Source of the DNA: Pannonibacter anstelovis
GTDB lineage: Bacteria > Pseudomonadota > Alphaproteobacteria > Rhizobiales > Stappiaceae
Reading direction: 5' to 3'
Length of the DNA: 64,000 bases
Assembly: GCF_036881715.1 (NCBI RefSeq)
Contig: NZ_JBAKBF010000003.1
Coordinates: forward strand, 248,001-312,000
The notes under the pieces are model-generated. The model saw only the letters and a program-made list of their open reading frames with translations. It had not been told where the DNA came from and did not search any database. Shown piece by piece: positions 40,977 through 52,041 of this stretch (the first letter of the stretch is position 1; every line of letters begins with the position of its first letter). A program made the translations under genes and the position numbers.

Positions 40977-42995
40977 CTGTGCCGTCAAAGGCAGAGAAGG
41001 GATCAGCGTTACCGCAGATCCATCCGGGCGCTGACGTTCAGCCGCCCCGGGCAACTGCAGGAAGGGATTGCGGTCCGCCGAAGGCGCGGCCTGTTCCGTC
41101 TTGGGGGCGGAAAACTCTCCCAGAGGATGCAGGATCTCTTCAGAAATGATGCCGCCAGCATAAAGAGGGGTGACGCCATTCCCGCTCCCGACAACAAAGC
41201 TTGTCGGCCACAGGCGCAGTACCTGACGGATATCGTCCTTCTTGTCAGGCGCATTGCTGTTGCGGATCATCACCAGGGCGGCATAGCGTCCATAATGGGT
41301 CCGCGGCAGGGCTGGCAGAACTTCTGCGCTCGTCTGGCCTTCGATGAAACCGGCTGCAGACCTTACGGTCCAGGCCGGAGCCTTTTGCCAGCCCTCCTGT
41401 TCCAGCCGGCCCGCAAGGGCGCCAAGGTCTCCGGCATATTGAACAATCAACGGCTCTTCATCATCACCGCTGAGTCCGATGCGGCGCGGTGCCACGCGCG
41501 TCCAGCCGCTGTCCAGCCATTCCGCTTCGCCCAGCACCTGCTCGCTCGCCACAGGGCTGTAGGTTGCTAGGGCTGCAGGCAGGTTGCGGGTGATGTGCCA
41601 GCCGCCGAAGACCACGAAGGCGCTTGCCACGATGGCCGCCAGCACGCCACGGCCCACCTTTTCGTTGTGGACATGGCCGAAGACGAAGGCAAAGGCGGCG
41701 ACCATGGCGGTGCCGAACAGCAGGCCTGCCAGCACATCGCTGGTCCAGTGCACCCCGAGATAGACCCGGGAGAAGGCCATGGTCAGCACATAGATGGCGG
41801 TGATGGTGAAGATGCCGGCCTTGGACCAGGCCGAGCGCTCATGAGCAATCAGCACGGCAATGATGCCGAAGATGACGGTGGTGACCGTCGTGTGGCCGGA
41901 CGGGAAGCTGAAACCGTGCACACCATCGCCAAAGGCATTGGGCCGGTCACGCACGACGAGAGCCTTCATCAGCGGCACGAACAGGGCCGTGGTGCTGACG
42001 GCGATGAGGAAGCCGGTGCCCCGGCGCCAGGCCTTGCGGCCAAACAGATAGGCCGCAACCAGAAGCGCAAAGATTGTCAGCAGAAAACCATCGCCGAGCA
42101 TGGTGATGGGCACGAGGATGCGGTCACCCAGCGGCGAGCGCAGGCTCTCGAAAAGATTGCGGATCGCCAGATCCGCCTGGGTCAGGCTGTCGCCCGGCGT
42201 CAGCTGCGTCACCAGCCAGAAAAAGGCGGGCATGGTGATGATCAGCAGGAGCGCCGATGCCAGCATACCGGTGGAGCGGGGATGCTGCGGATCGAAGGAG
42301 CGGGCCACCCACTGCGAGACGGCGCCAGGACGGCGGGCAAACCAGCCGATGATTGCGCCGTGAGTGCCTGCAAACAGGGGCATGATGATCTGGATGAGCC
42401 AGCGGCCCAGCATGATCACGACGAAAAGAATGACGCAGAGCACGCCCAGCATCACCGCCAGGCGGCCGCTGACCTCACCGATGGCACTCAGCGCCGTGCC
42501 GGCAATGAAGCCGGGTCCGAGGTGCGAGACAGCCCAGGCGATGGCAGAGGTGACATTGACGAAGGTGAAGTACCAGGCGTCCATGCCCACCATGCCGGCA
42601 ATGCCCGGCACGACGGATTTCACCCCCGGCACGAACCGGCCGATGAAGACGCTCTTGCCGCCATGCAGGCGGAAGAAGGCCTCGCCGCGCTCCATGATGC
42701 TCTTGTAGCGGGACAGCGGCCAGACATTGCGCAGCCGGTCCTTGTAGAAATAGCCGACCCAATAGGAAATCGCATCGCCTGCAATGGCGCCGAGGGTGGT
42801 CCAGATGAAGATCGACACCGGATCGAGCTTGCCAAGCCCGGCGAGCGCGCCCGCACCGACCAGAACCACGGTGCTGGGCACGAAGAGGCCGACAATGAAA
42901 AGGGCCTCGCCCATGGCGATGAGGAAGCAGATGAGCCCGGCCAGCTCGGGGTTATCCCCCAGGAACGTGACGATCTGATTGAGATACTCGGTCAA
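40974..42995 (-). CDS. DedA - PAP2 phosphatase - LssY fusion membrane protein
   Basis: A 673-residue protein in three parts. A DedA/SNARE-associated domain (about 1-200) carries GRFVPGVKSVVPGIAGM. A PAP2 acid-phosphatase domain (about 250-460) has all three catalytic signatures: KALVVRDRP, PSGHTT and SRVYLGVHWTSD. An LssY-like soluble domain (about 485-600) starts at LGEAEWLDSGWTR. DedA proteins are linked to lipid-carrier flipping and PAP2 to undecaprenyl or phospholipid phosphate removal, so a lipid flipping/dephosphorylation role is plausible. Such fusions are known, but their substrate is not established. Confidence 0.9.
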   Translation of the reverse strand: MTEYLNQIVTFLGDNPELAGLICFLIAMGEALFIVGLFVPSTVVLVGAGALAGLGKLDPVSIFIWTTLGAIAGDAISYWVGYFYKDRLRNVWPLSRYKSIMERGEAFFRLHGGKSVFIGRFVPGVKSVVPGIAGMVGMDAWYFTFVNVTSAIAWAVSHLGPGFIAGTALSAIGEVSGRLAVMLGVLCVILFVVIMLGRWLIQIIMPLFAGTHGAIIGWFARRPGAVSQWVARSFDPQHPRSTGMLASALLLIITMPAFFWLVTQLTPGDSLTQADLAIRNLFESLRSPLGDRILVPITMLGDGFLLTIFALLVAAYLFGRKAWRRGTGFLIAVSTTALFVPLMKALVVRDRPNAFGDGVHGFSFPSGHTTVTTVIFGIIAVLIAHERSAWSKAGIFTITAIYVLTMAFSRVYLGVHWTSDVLAGLLFGTAMVAAFAFVFGHVHNEKVGRGVLAAIVASAFVVFGGWHITRNLPAALATYSPVASEQVLGEAEWLDSGWTRVAPRRIGLSGDDEEPLIVQYAGDLGALAGRLEQEGWQKAPAWTVRSAAGFIEGQTSAEVLPALPRTHYGRYAALVMIRNSNAPDKKDDIRQVLRLWPTSFVVGSGNGVTPLYAGGIISEEILHPLGEFSAPKTEQAAPSADRNPFLQLPGAAERQRPDGSAVTLIPSLPLTAQ

Positions 42996-43140
42996 GAACG
43001 GCTTCCACCTGATCGCAACACTTTAAGGCTGGCGCGAAAGGTCTTGGGTTTCGCGTACCGGAGCCGCCTGCATATAAGTATCGGCCTATGTGCTCAACAG
43101 GTATCTAGCACCAGAAAGTTTCGGCAAGGTGCATGCGGTT

Positions 43141-43614
43141 TCAGCAAGATGCAAGAAGCAGCTCCTGCGCCTGCCGGTGCACGGGCGGTGTCTGCTGCGC
43201 AAGCGTCTGGTCGATGCAGCGGCGGATACGGCGGAAATACTCGCTGCAGGCGGCAAGGCTTTCGGGACGGCTGTCAGCCTCGCAGGCCGCCACCTGCCAG
43301 AGGGTACGGCGCGGGTTACCCGGCCAATCCGGCTGATGCCCGCCAGCCACACTGTCCGTCAGCGCCACCACCCGGTCGGGCTGCGGCGCATGGGGCAGCA
43401 TGAAGATGTCCCAGCTCTTGGGCTCAAGGCCCTGCGCGTCCAGCCCATGATCCTGCAGCAGGCGTCGCACCAGCGGATGCAGCGCCCCGCGCGGATTGGG
43501 CCCGGCGGAAAAGGCACGGATCCCCTGCGGCGCAAGGCTGTTCAGATAAGCTTCGGCCAGCGGCCCGAGAAGGGCGTTGTCCGGACAAACGAAAAGCACA
43601 GTCGACGGGGTCAT
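43141..43614 (-). CDS. Low-molecular-weight phosphatase/ArsC-like protein, probably inactive
   Basis: A 157-residue protein of the LMW tyrosine phosphatase / thioredoxin-coupled arsenate reductase fold: TVLFVCPDNALLGPLAEAYL at the N-terminus and FSAGPNPRGALHPL further on. The catalytic loop is C-x5-R-S in active members; here the residue six after Cys is Leu and the next is Gly, so the phosphate-binding Arg is missing. PDRVVALTD may hold the position of the general-acid loop. A binding or regulatory role, or decay, is likelier than catalysis. Confidence 0.75.
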   Translation of the reverse strand: MTPSTVLFVCPDNALLGPLAEAYLNSLAPQGIRAFSAGPNPRGALHPLVRRLLQDHGLDAQGLEPKSWDIFMLPHAPQPDRVVALTDSVAGGHQPDWPGNPRRTLWQVAACEADSRPESLAACSEYFRRIRRCIDQTLAQQTPPVHRQAQELLLASC

Positions 43615-43786
43615 TCCAGGCCTCTTCGAATCATCGCCCCTTGGGCGCCTGTTTAGTCAGATGACACTACGGACGTGTGACAGCGGCAGTCCGTGCAAAC
43701 CCGGACAGGGTGCGGCAGAGCAGGATGAGTTCAGCACCATCCCGCCGGCTGATAGCCAGACGATGTCCGGGCTCTGAACAGTGCCC

Positions 43787-43822
43787 AAAAGAAAAATGCC
43801 CCGGAAGCGGTCTTCCGGGGCA
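43787..43822 (-). terminator. Rho-independent terminator of the PTS operon
   Basis: A perfect 11-bp stem, TGCCCCGGAAG (43797-43807) with CTTCCGGGGCA (43812-43822), and a CGGT loop, lies 14 bases after the HPr-EI stop on the minus strand. It is followed on that strand by a T-rich run (complement of 43787-43796). Confidence 0.85.
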
Positions 43823-43836
43823 GGTGGCGTCTGACC

Positions 43837-45828
43837 TCAGGGGGTCTGAGGCGGGGAGGAGAGGGTGGCAGCGCCGATGGCCTGCTTGATGCGGGGGATG
43901 GAGGCTGGAGCCATGCTGAGCTCGCGCACGCCGGCATCGAGGAAAATCTGAAGCAGGCTTGCATCGGAGGCTGCCTCGCCGCAGATGCCGCACCAGATGC
44001 CATGCGCCTGTGCCGCTTGCGCCACCATGCGGATGGCGCGCAGAACAGCCGGATGGTTCGTCCGGCAGAGGCTGGCGACGGACGGGTTCATCCGGTCGGC
44101 AGCCATGACATACTGTGTGAGATCATTGGTGCCGATGGAGAAGAAGGCTGTCACTGCCGCGAGGTCATGAGCGATGAGCGCGGCGGCCGGCGTTTCCACC
44201 ATGGTGCCGAGATCAAAGCTGCCGAAAGCCTTGTCCTCTGCTGTCAGTTCGGCTTCACAGACTGCGATGAGCTGGCGGGTTCCTTCGATTTCTGCCGGAT
44301 CGCTGACCATGGGCAGCATCACCTTGAGATCACCATAAGGGGCCGCGCGCAGCAGCGCCCGCAGCTGCACCTTGAACAGGGCCGGATTGGCAAGACAGAG
44401 CCGGATGCCGCGCAGGCCAAGGAAGGGGTTTTCCTCCTGCGGCACCGAAATGCCGCGCACCGGCTTGTCGCCGCCAATGTCGAGGGTGCGGATCACCACC
44501 GGATGGCCGGGGAACGCCTCCAGCACCGTGCGGTAAGTGGAAAACTGTTCTTCCTCATCCGGCAGGGCGGTGCGCCCGAGGAACAGGAATTCGGTGCGCA
44601 TCAGGCCGACGCCCATGGCGCCATATTCTTTTGCCAGCTCAATGTCCTTCACCGAGCCGATGTTCGCGGCCACGATGACCGGTGTGCCATCGCGCGTGAC
44701 CGGCGCAACATCCCGGAGCGCGGAGAGCCGCTCTGCCTCGGCTCGGGCCTGCGCGCAGCGTGCCTTGAAGGTCTCCGCGACATCCGATGACGGGTCCGGG
44801 TAGACCAGCCCCGATGTGCCATCGAGCGCTACCGTCCGTGCTGCGGCGAGCTTGTTCTCCGGATCAGCAACACCGAAGACGGCGGGAATGCCGAAAGCCT
44901 TGGCAAGGATGGCCGCATGGCTGGTGGCCGAGCCATTGCGGCAGATGAGGCCACCGGTGCGGCGCAGGTCTGCAGAGCCAATTTCCAGCGCCGTCAGATC
45001 TTCCGCCACGACGATTGCCCCTTCCGGACAATCGGCAAGAGACACAGGTTTCAAGCCGTTGACGGCAAGTGCCAGCAGCCGGGCCACCGCATCCATGTCT
45101 TCGGCGCGGGCGCGGGCGTAAGGATCGGAAAGGGCGGCGAGCGCTTGCGCTGTCTCGCGGCCGGCGGCCAGAATGGCGGTGATGGCCGGTTGACCGTCAG
45201 CCACATGGGCGGCAATGGCTGCCGCCCAGTCTGCGTCTTCTGCAAGGCTGGCGATGGCGGTCAGAATGTCGCGGGCCTGCGGGGAAGCGGCCTGGGCGGC
45301 GTCCTCATGGATCTGCCGAAGCAGCCGGACGCGGGCACCCTCAACTTTCTCCAGCTCTGCGCTGCGGGCTTCCGGCGGGGTGGGGCCTGCAGGAGCCTCC
45401 AGCGCGGGCTGGATGAAATGGAACACCGGACCGATGGCAGGTCCGCCACCCGTGCCGATGCCCTTGAGGGCGCCCGCGGGCCTTTCACCAGCGGCAAGTG
45501 CGAATTCCCCGGCTGGTGCCTGGGAGGCGCCGCTGGCTATAGAAGCAGACGGTGCAGCCGCTTCATGCGCGGCGCCGCCTGAGAGAAACCCGGAGATGGC
45601 GGACAGCGCTTCGGCGGCATCCGGTCCGCTGGTGCGCAGCTCTACCTCGTCACCTTCCTTCACGCCCAGCAGCAGCAGCTTCAGCGATGAGCGGGCCGGA
45701 GCGGTCTGCGTTCCGGCACCGATCACGATCTCTGCCTCGAAGCCCTTGGCAAGGCGGACGAGCTCGGCAGCCGGACGGGCATGCAATCCCCCCTCGACGC
45801 CAACGCGCACGCGCTTCATCGTCTCCAT
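43837..45828 (-). CDS. HPr-Enzyme I fusion of the sugar phosphotransferase system
   Basis: A 663-residue phosphorelay protein. An HPr domain (about 4-95) with phospho-accepting His16 in GGLHARPAAE and the Ser region ARSSLKLLLLG is joined by an Ala-rich linker to Enzyme I. The EI part has the phospho-His in NGSATSHAAILAKAFGIPAV, LMRTEFLFLGR, GLRGIRLCL and the C-terminal PEP-site motif GIWCGICGEAASD. It takes phosphate from PEP and passes it to the IIA of the same operon. Start ATG 45828 or 45819; upstream in-frame residues look non-coding. A HPr-EI fusion inside a sugar PTS operon makes it independent of the nitrogen-type PTS. Confidence 0.93.
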   Translation of the reverse strand: METMKRVRVGVEGGLHARPAAELVRLAKGFEAEIVIGAGTQTAPARSSLKLLLLGVKEGDEVELRTSGPDAAEALSAISGFLSGGAAHEAAAPSASIASGASQAPAGEFALAAGERPAGALKGIGTGGGPAIGPVFHFIQPALEAPAGPTPPEARSAELEKVEGARVRLLRQIHEDAAQAASPQARDILTAIASLAEDADWAAAIAAHVADGQPAITAILAAGRETAQALAALSDPYARARAEDMDAVARLLALAVNGLKPVSLADCPEGAIVVAEDLTALEIGSADLRRTGGLICRNGSATSHAAILAKAFGIPAVFGVADPENKLAAARTVALDGTSGLVYPDPSSDVAETFKARCAQARAEAERLSALRDVAPVTRDGTPVIVAANIGSVKDIELAKEYGAMGVGLMRTEFLFLGRTALPDEEEQFSTYRTVLEAFPGHPVVIRTLDIGGDKPVRGISVPQEENPFLGLRGIRLCLANPALFKVQLRALLRAAPYGDLKVMLPMVSDPAEIEGTRQLIAVCEAELTAEDKAFGSFDLGTMVETPAAALIAHDLAAVTAFFSIGTNDLTQYVMAADRMNPSVASLCRTNHPAVLRAIRMVAQAAQAHGIWCGICGEAASDASLLQIFLDAGVRELSMAPASIPRIKQAIGAATLSSPPQTP

Positions 45829-45862
45829 CGGTCCTGTTCCGTCTTCTGATCTTTGCGTCCGC

Positions 45863-46150
45863 TCAACCTGCGAGGATCTTGGCGATCTTCTCGATTTCTG
45901 CTTCCCGGCCAATGCCGGTCAGAAAGGCGAGGGTGACGATCGCGGGCTTGGGCAGGTTGGGCGGCAGCGGCGTGGTGGAGACGACGAGATCGGCCTGATC
46001 GATCAGACTGGGCACCTCGGTTGCCTTGCACTGACGGGTCTCGATGCGGATGCCACGGGCGGCCATGGCTTCTTCCAGGCTGTTGGCCACCACGGTGGAT
46101 GTGGCGACGGCGGTGCCGCATGCCACGAGAACGGTCTTGGTCTGCGCCAT
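45863..46150 (-). CDS. PTS EIIB component, galactitol (GatB) type
   Basis: A 95-residue cytoplasmic phosphocarrier: KTVLVACGTAVATSTVVANS holds the phospho-accepting Cys in the P-loop-like VACGTAVATS. It passes phosphate from IIA to the sugar during transport by IIC. It lies 30 bases after the IIA gene and 34 before HPr-EI. Confidence 0.92.
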   Translation of the reverse strand: MAQTKTVLVACGTAVATSTVVANSLEEAMAARGIRIETRQCKATEVPSLIDQADLVVSTTPLPPNLPKPAIVTLAFLTGIGREAEIEKIAKILAG

Positions 46151-46180
46151 CAGTTTCCTCCTGTTGTTCTTCTGCGTTCC

Positions 46181-46648
46181 TCAGGCTGCGTTCAGCAGCG
46201 CCCGTGCGTCCTGCGGGTCGGATGCCTCGATCAGCTTGCGGATTCGCGCCCCATCCTGCAGCAGTCTGCCGATGGATTGAAGCATGCCGATCTGTTCATC
46301 CTTGCTCTTCAGTGCCAGAGCGAAGACCACCTGCACGGCCAGCTGATTGTCCGGGTCATCCATGCTGGCAAAGGCAACAGGTGCCGCCAGCGTGGCGATG
46401 GCAATGCCGGAACGGATGACATGCTGCGGGTCAGTGTGAGGCACTGCGACAGCCAGTCCGTCTTCCATCGGCAGGCCGGTGGGCATCACCTTCTCCCGGT
46501 CGATGACCGCCTGCACATAAGTGTCGGCAACAAGGCCCTTGTCCCTGAGGTGACCGGCCAGAAGGCCGATCACCGAGGTTGCATCCTGTGCCTGCGTCTT
46601 GAGGAAGATACCGTCCTCAACCACGCAGTCTGCAAGGGATTGCGTCAT
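46181..46648 (-). CDS. PTS EIIA component, fructose/galactitol type
   Basis: A 155-residue EIIA of the mannitol/fructose/galactitol superfamily. The phospho-accepting His is in GLAVAVPHTDPQHV; QVVFALALKSKDEQIGML is the usual C-terminal motif. Its start overlaps the IIC stop by 4 bases (ATGA). It accepts phosphate from HPr and gives it to IIB. Confidence 0.92.
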   Translation of the reverse strand: MTQSLADCVVEDGIFLKTQAQDATSVIGLLAGHLRDKGLVADTYVQAVIDREKVMPTGLPMEDGLAVAVPHTDPQHVIRSGIAIATLAAPVAFASMDDPDNQLAVQVVFALALKSKDEQIGMLQSIGRLLQDGARIRKLIEASDPQDARALLNAA

Positions 46649-48054
46649 GCATTCGCTCCTTTGGAAGCATCATCTTCGCCGCCTGCCAGCTTTTCGAGTG
46701 CGGTACGCTTGCTGACGAGGGCGAGAAGGGCGGCAGCGGCACAGATGCCTAGGATCACCAGCCCGATGATGCCGAAGACCTGCACCAGTTCCACCGTTGC
46801 CCAGGCCAGCCAAACGAAGCCGTCACCGATGGCCGTGATCTGCGAGGCGCCTGCGGGCATCGCAAAGCCGGAAGAGACTGCCGCCTTGGTGAAGAGCGGG
46901 GCGAGCGAGCCGGCCATATAAAAACCGATGCCCAGCGTGATCGTGCCGATGATCACCATGCGCAGCACATTGCCCCGCACGATGGGCGCGGCCAGTGCCA
47001 CGACGAAGGGGATAACGGCCAGATCGGCGAAGAGAATCACCCGGTTACCCGGCAGCACCACAGACAGGAGAATGGCGATCGGCACCAGAAGCAGCGAACT
47101 GGAGATGGCCGCCGGATGGCCGATGAGAATGGCCGAGTCGAGGCCGATGTTGATCTGGCGGTTACCGGCGCGCTTCTGGACGAAGTCGCGCGCGGCTTCC
47201 GAAACCGGAATCAGGCCTTCCATCAGGATCTTCACCATGCGCGGCAGCAGCAGCATCACGGCGGCAAGGTTGATGCCGGTCTTAAGCACCTTGGTGATCA
47301 TGCCGGCGATGTCTTCCGGGTTCCAGAAGCCGATGGTGCCCAGCACCACGCCGATGACGAGACCCAGCACCACCGGCTCACCCAGCACGCCAAGGCGCTC
47401 CTGAATGTGATCGGTACTGAGGTCGATGTCGCGCAGGCCAGGGATGCGGTCGATGACCCAGTTGACCGCCACCGCGATGGGCAGGATCTGCACCGACAGG
47501 AGATGCGGCACCGAGACGCCCGGCAGGCCATAGAAACGCTGCACGGCCTTGGCGCTCCAGTCGGCGAAGATCAGGCAGATGACGGCAATGATGGCGGCAG
47601 CGGCAAGGCCCATGCCGAGCGAATTGGTGGCCGCGACCACAAGTGAGCCGACGAAGGCAAAGTGCCAGAAATTCCACACATCCACGTTGAGCGTGCGGGT
47701 CAGGCCGGCGAGCAGCATCACGACGTTGACGGCAATGCCGATGGGAATGATCCAGAGGCCGACCTGCGATCCGAATGCAATGGCGGCCGAAGACGGCCAG
47801 CCCACATCGACGATATCACGGGTGACGCCCGTGTTCGTGGCAATGGCCTGAGCCACCTCGCTGAGGTTGGTCCACATCAGGCCGATAACGAGATTGATGC
47901 CGATGAAGGCGACGCCGATGGTGACACCGGCGCGGAATGCCTTGCCCGGGCGAGCGCCCAGAACCACGGCAATGATGAAGATGATGACCGGCAGCAGAAC
48001 CGTCGCACCCAATCCGTCGACGACAGTCTTCAGCCCTGACAACAGGCTATCCAT
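46645..48054 (-). CDS. PTS EIIC permease, galactitol (GatC) type
   Basis: A 469-residue membrane permease with about ten or eleven spans and the GatC pattern: ARPGKAFRAGVTIGVAFIGI near the start, VGWPSSAAIAFGSQVGLWIIP, and a conserved ERLGVLGEPVVLGLVIG loop. It forms the translocation channel and binds the sugar; galactitol-type IIC are also used for other polyols, and the substrate cannot be fixed without catabolic genes. First gene of the operon IIC-IIA-IIB-HPr/EI. Confidence 0.92.
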   Translation of the reverse strand: MDSLLSGLKTVVDGLGATVLLPVIIFIIAVVLGARPGKAFRAGVTIGVAFIGINLVIGLMWTNLSEVAQAIATNTGVTRDIVDVGWPSSAAIAFGSQVGLWIIPIGIAVNVVMLLAGLTRTLNVDVWNFWHFAFVGSLVVAATNSLGMGLAAAAIIAVICLIFADWSAKAVQRFYGLPGVSVPHLLSVQILPIAVAVNWVIDRIPGLRDIDLSTDHIQERLGVLGEPVVLGLVIGVVLGTIGFWNPEDIAGMITKVLKTGINLAAVMLLLPRMVKILMEGLIPVSEAARDFVQKRAGNRQINIGLDSAILIGHPAAISSSLLLVPIAILLSVVLPGNRVILFADLAVIPFVVALAAPIVRGNVLRMVIIGTITLGIGFYMAGSLAPLFTKAAVSSGFAMPAGASQITAIGDGFVWLAWATVELVQVFGIIGLVILGICAAAALLALVSKRTALEKLAGGEDDASKGANA

Positions 48055-48205
48055 GCTTTGCTCCTCCCAAGGTTCCGGCCAGAAATCCGGGCAGGCCCGG
48101 GACGGAAAGCTTTCGATGCGGCAGGCACTCTCCCTCCAGGATGCCTGCGGCGCTTTCCGTCAGCCTGATGCACGGCCGCCTTCTCCGGCAAAGGATCGGG
48201 CAAAT

Positions 48206-48220
48206 GTGCATCTTATGCAC
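48206..48220. promoter_or_regulatory. Palindrome GTGCAT-N3-ATGCAC in the PTS/SorC divergent region
   Basis: Perfect 6-base arms at 48206-48211 and 48215-48220. It lies 152 bases before the IIC start in the region shared with the SorC regulator gene. A regulator site is likely; which protein binds is not known. Confidence 0.4.
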
Positions 48221-48265
48221 TTTTGTCTAAACCCGGACGTGGATATGTGTCAAGTGTGCTGCTAT

Positions 48266-48279
48266 TGAACATTTGTTCA
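48266..48279. promoter_or_regulatory. Palindrome TGAACA-TT-TGTTCA, candidate SorC operator
   Basis: Perfect 6-base arms (48266-48271, 48274-48279). The TGAACA/TGTTCA half-sites match those seen for SorC/DeoR-type sugar regulators. It lies 74 bases before the regulator start and can control both directions. Confidence 0.55.
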
Positions 48280-48353
48280 GGTTGCCGCCGCGCCCATCCT
48301 GCATCATCAAGGTGTGGTGCAGCGCTGCTGGCGAAAGCTTCGAGGGAGGAAAC

Positions 48354-49331
48354 ATGGCAAGACCCAAGTCCGGTGATGACGATCTGGGCGTGCTCGCCGC
48401 ATGGCTCTATTACGTCCATGGACTGGGGCAGGAACAGGTAGCCCGGCGGCTCAACCTCTCACGCACAAAGGTCACCCGGCTGCTGGCACAGGCCCGTGAC
48501 ACCGGGCTGGTGAAGATCTCCGTCGAACATGAAATGGCCGAAACCCTCGCACTCAGCGACTGGATCAGTCAGCGCTACGGCGTAGAGGAATGCGTGCTGA
48601 CGCCGCCGCTGGAGGCTCAGTCCTCCGAGCCGGAGCTTGCGGAGCGGCTGGGGCGCGAGTCGGTCGGCATTGCTGCCAGCAACTATCTCTCCCGCATTCT
48701 GCTGAGCACGCCGGACATGATACTCGGGGTGGCCGGCGGGCGCACCATTGCCCGCATGGCCGATGCCATGCGCCAGCTTTCCAAGAGCGATTGCCTCGTT
48801 GTGGCGATGATCGGCGCCTCGTCCATCGATGACGGGGTGAGTTCCTATTCCGTGGCCCTGCAGCTGGCAGCGACCATTGGCTGCCCGGCCCGCACCCTGC
48901 CCCTGCCGAGCCACGTGGGCAGCCCGCAAACGCGCCAGACACTGGAGCAGGACCCGGTGCTGCGGGCAATGCTGGACAAGGGCGAGACGGCAACACTCAA
49001 TCTGCTGAGCTGCGGCGGCGTGCAGCCGGGCGGCACTTTCTTCCGGCTGGCGGGGATCGGAGCGGCAGAGGTTGAGGCCGCCATCCGCGCTGGCGCCGTC
49101 AGCGAGATCGGCGGCTTTCTGCTGGCCGCTGATGGCAGTCTGGTGGATTGTGCTCTCAACGAGCGCCGCGTCGGCATCTCTTTCGAGGCGCTGAAACGCG
49201 GCACCAATGTCATCATCGCTTCCGGCGCCCGCAAGACCGAGCCGCTGAAGGCGGTGATGAAGGCAGGCCTTGCCCGCACCATCATCATTGACCAGGAAAT
49301 CGCCCAGGCACTGGCCCGCAAGGGGGCGTGA
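48354..49331 (+). CDS. SorC/DeoR family sugar-responsive transcriptional regulator
   Basis: A 325-residue regulator. An N-terminal HTH (about 12-55: LAAWLYYVHGLGQEQVARRL, NLSRTKVTRLLAQA) is followed by a sugar-phosphate-binding SorC domain (LGVAGGRTIARMADAM, LLSCGGVQPGGTFFRLAGIG, VIIASGARKTEPLKAVMKAG). GAGGGAGGA precedes ATG 48354; an upstream in-frame start at 48273 lies over the operator. Divergent orientation makes it the probable controller of the PTS operon, induced by the phosphorylated sugar. Confidence 0.92.
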   Translation: MARPKSGDDDLGVLAAWLYYVHGLGQEQVARRLNLSRTKVTRLLAQARDTGLVKISVEHEMAETLALSDWISQRYGVEECVLTPPLEAQSSEPELAERLGRESVGIAASNYLSRILLSTPDMILGVAGGRTIARMADAMRQLSKSDCLVVAMIGASSIDDGVSSYSVALQLAATIGCPARTLPLPSHVGSPQTRQTLEQDPVLRAMLDKGETATLNLLSCGGVQPGGTFFRLAGIGAAEVEAAIRAGAVSEIGGFLLAADGSLVDCALNERRVGISFEALKRGTNVIIASGARKTEPLKAVMKAGLARTIIIDQEIAQALARKGA

Positions 49332-49382
49332 AAAGGGTCTGAGGCACCCGCGCTGGGACGAAGTCCGCTCCTGCGGGAGGAA

Positions 49383-49406
49383 ATCCGGCGGGTCAGCCCG
49401 CCGGAT
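49383..49406. terminator. Bidirectional hairpin between convergent sorC-type gene and gyrB
   Basis: ATCCGGCGGG (49383-49392) pairs perfectly with CCCGCCGGAT (49397-49406) around TCAG. It sits between two convergent stops (49331 and 49413). There is no long T run on either side. Confidence 0.5.
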
Positions 49407-49412
49407 CCGGCA

Positions 49413-51866
<2,454 letters not shown>

Positions 51867-52041
51867 CCGAATCAGTCACCATTCGGTCCAGGGGATCAAG
51901 ATACCCTTATACGGCACTGGCCGGAGGGTTCAACCAACCCGGCCGAATGGCCGGGCCTTGGGGGTATGAACAGTGGAAAAACCATAGAAAACCGGCCTTT
52001 TGAGGGCGAGTGCTGCAGTGCAGCGGCAAGCCTGCGACCGC

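Noticed and set aside
41595..43403. Long open frame (602 codons) antisense to the DedA-PAP2 gene
   Set aside because: His/Asp/Gly-rich shadow translation; the opposite strand has full domain matches.
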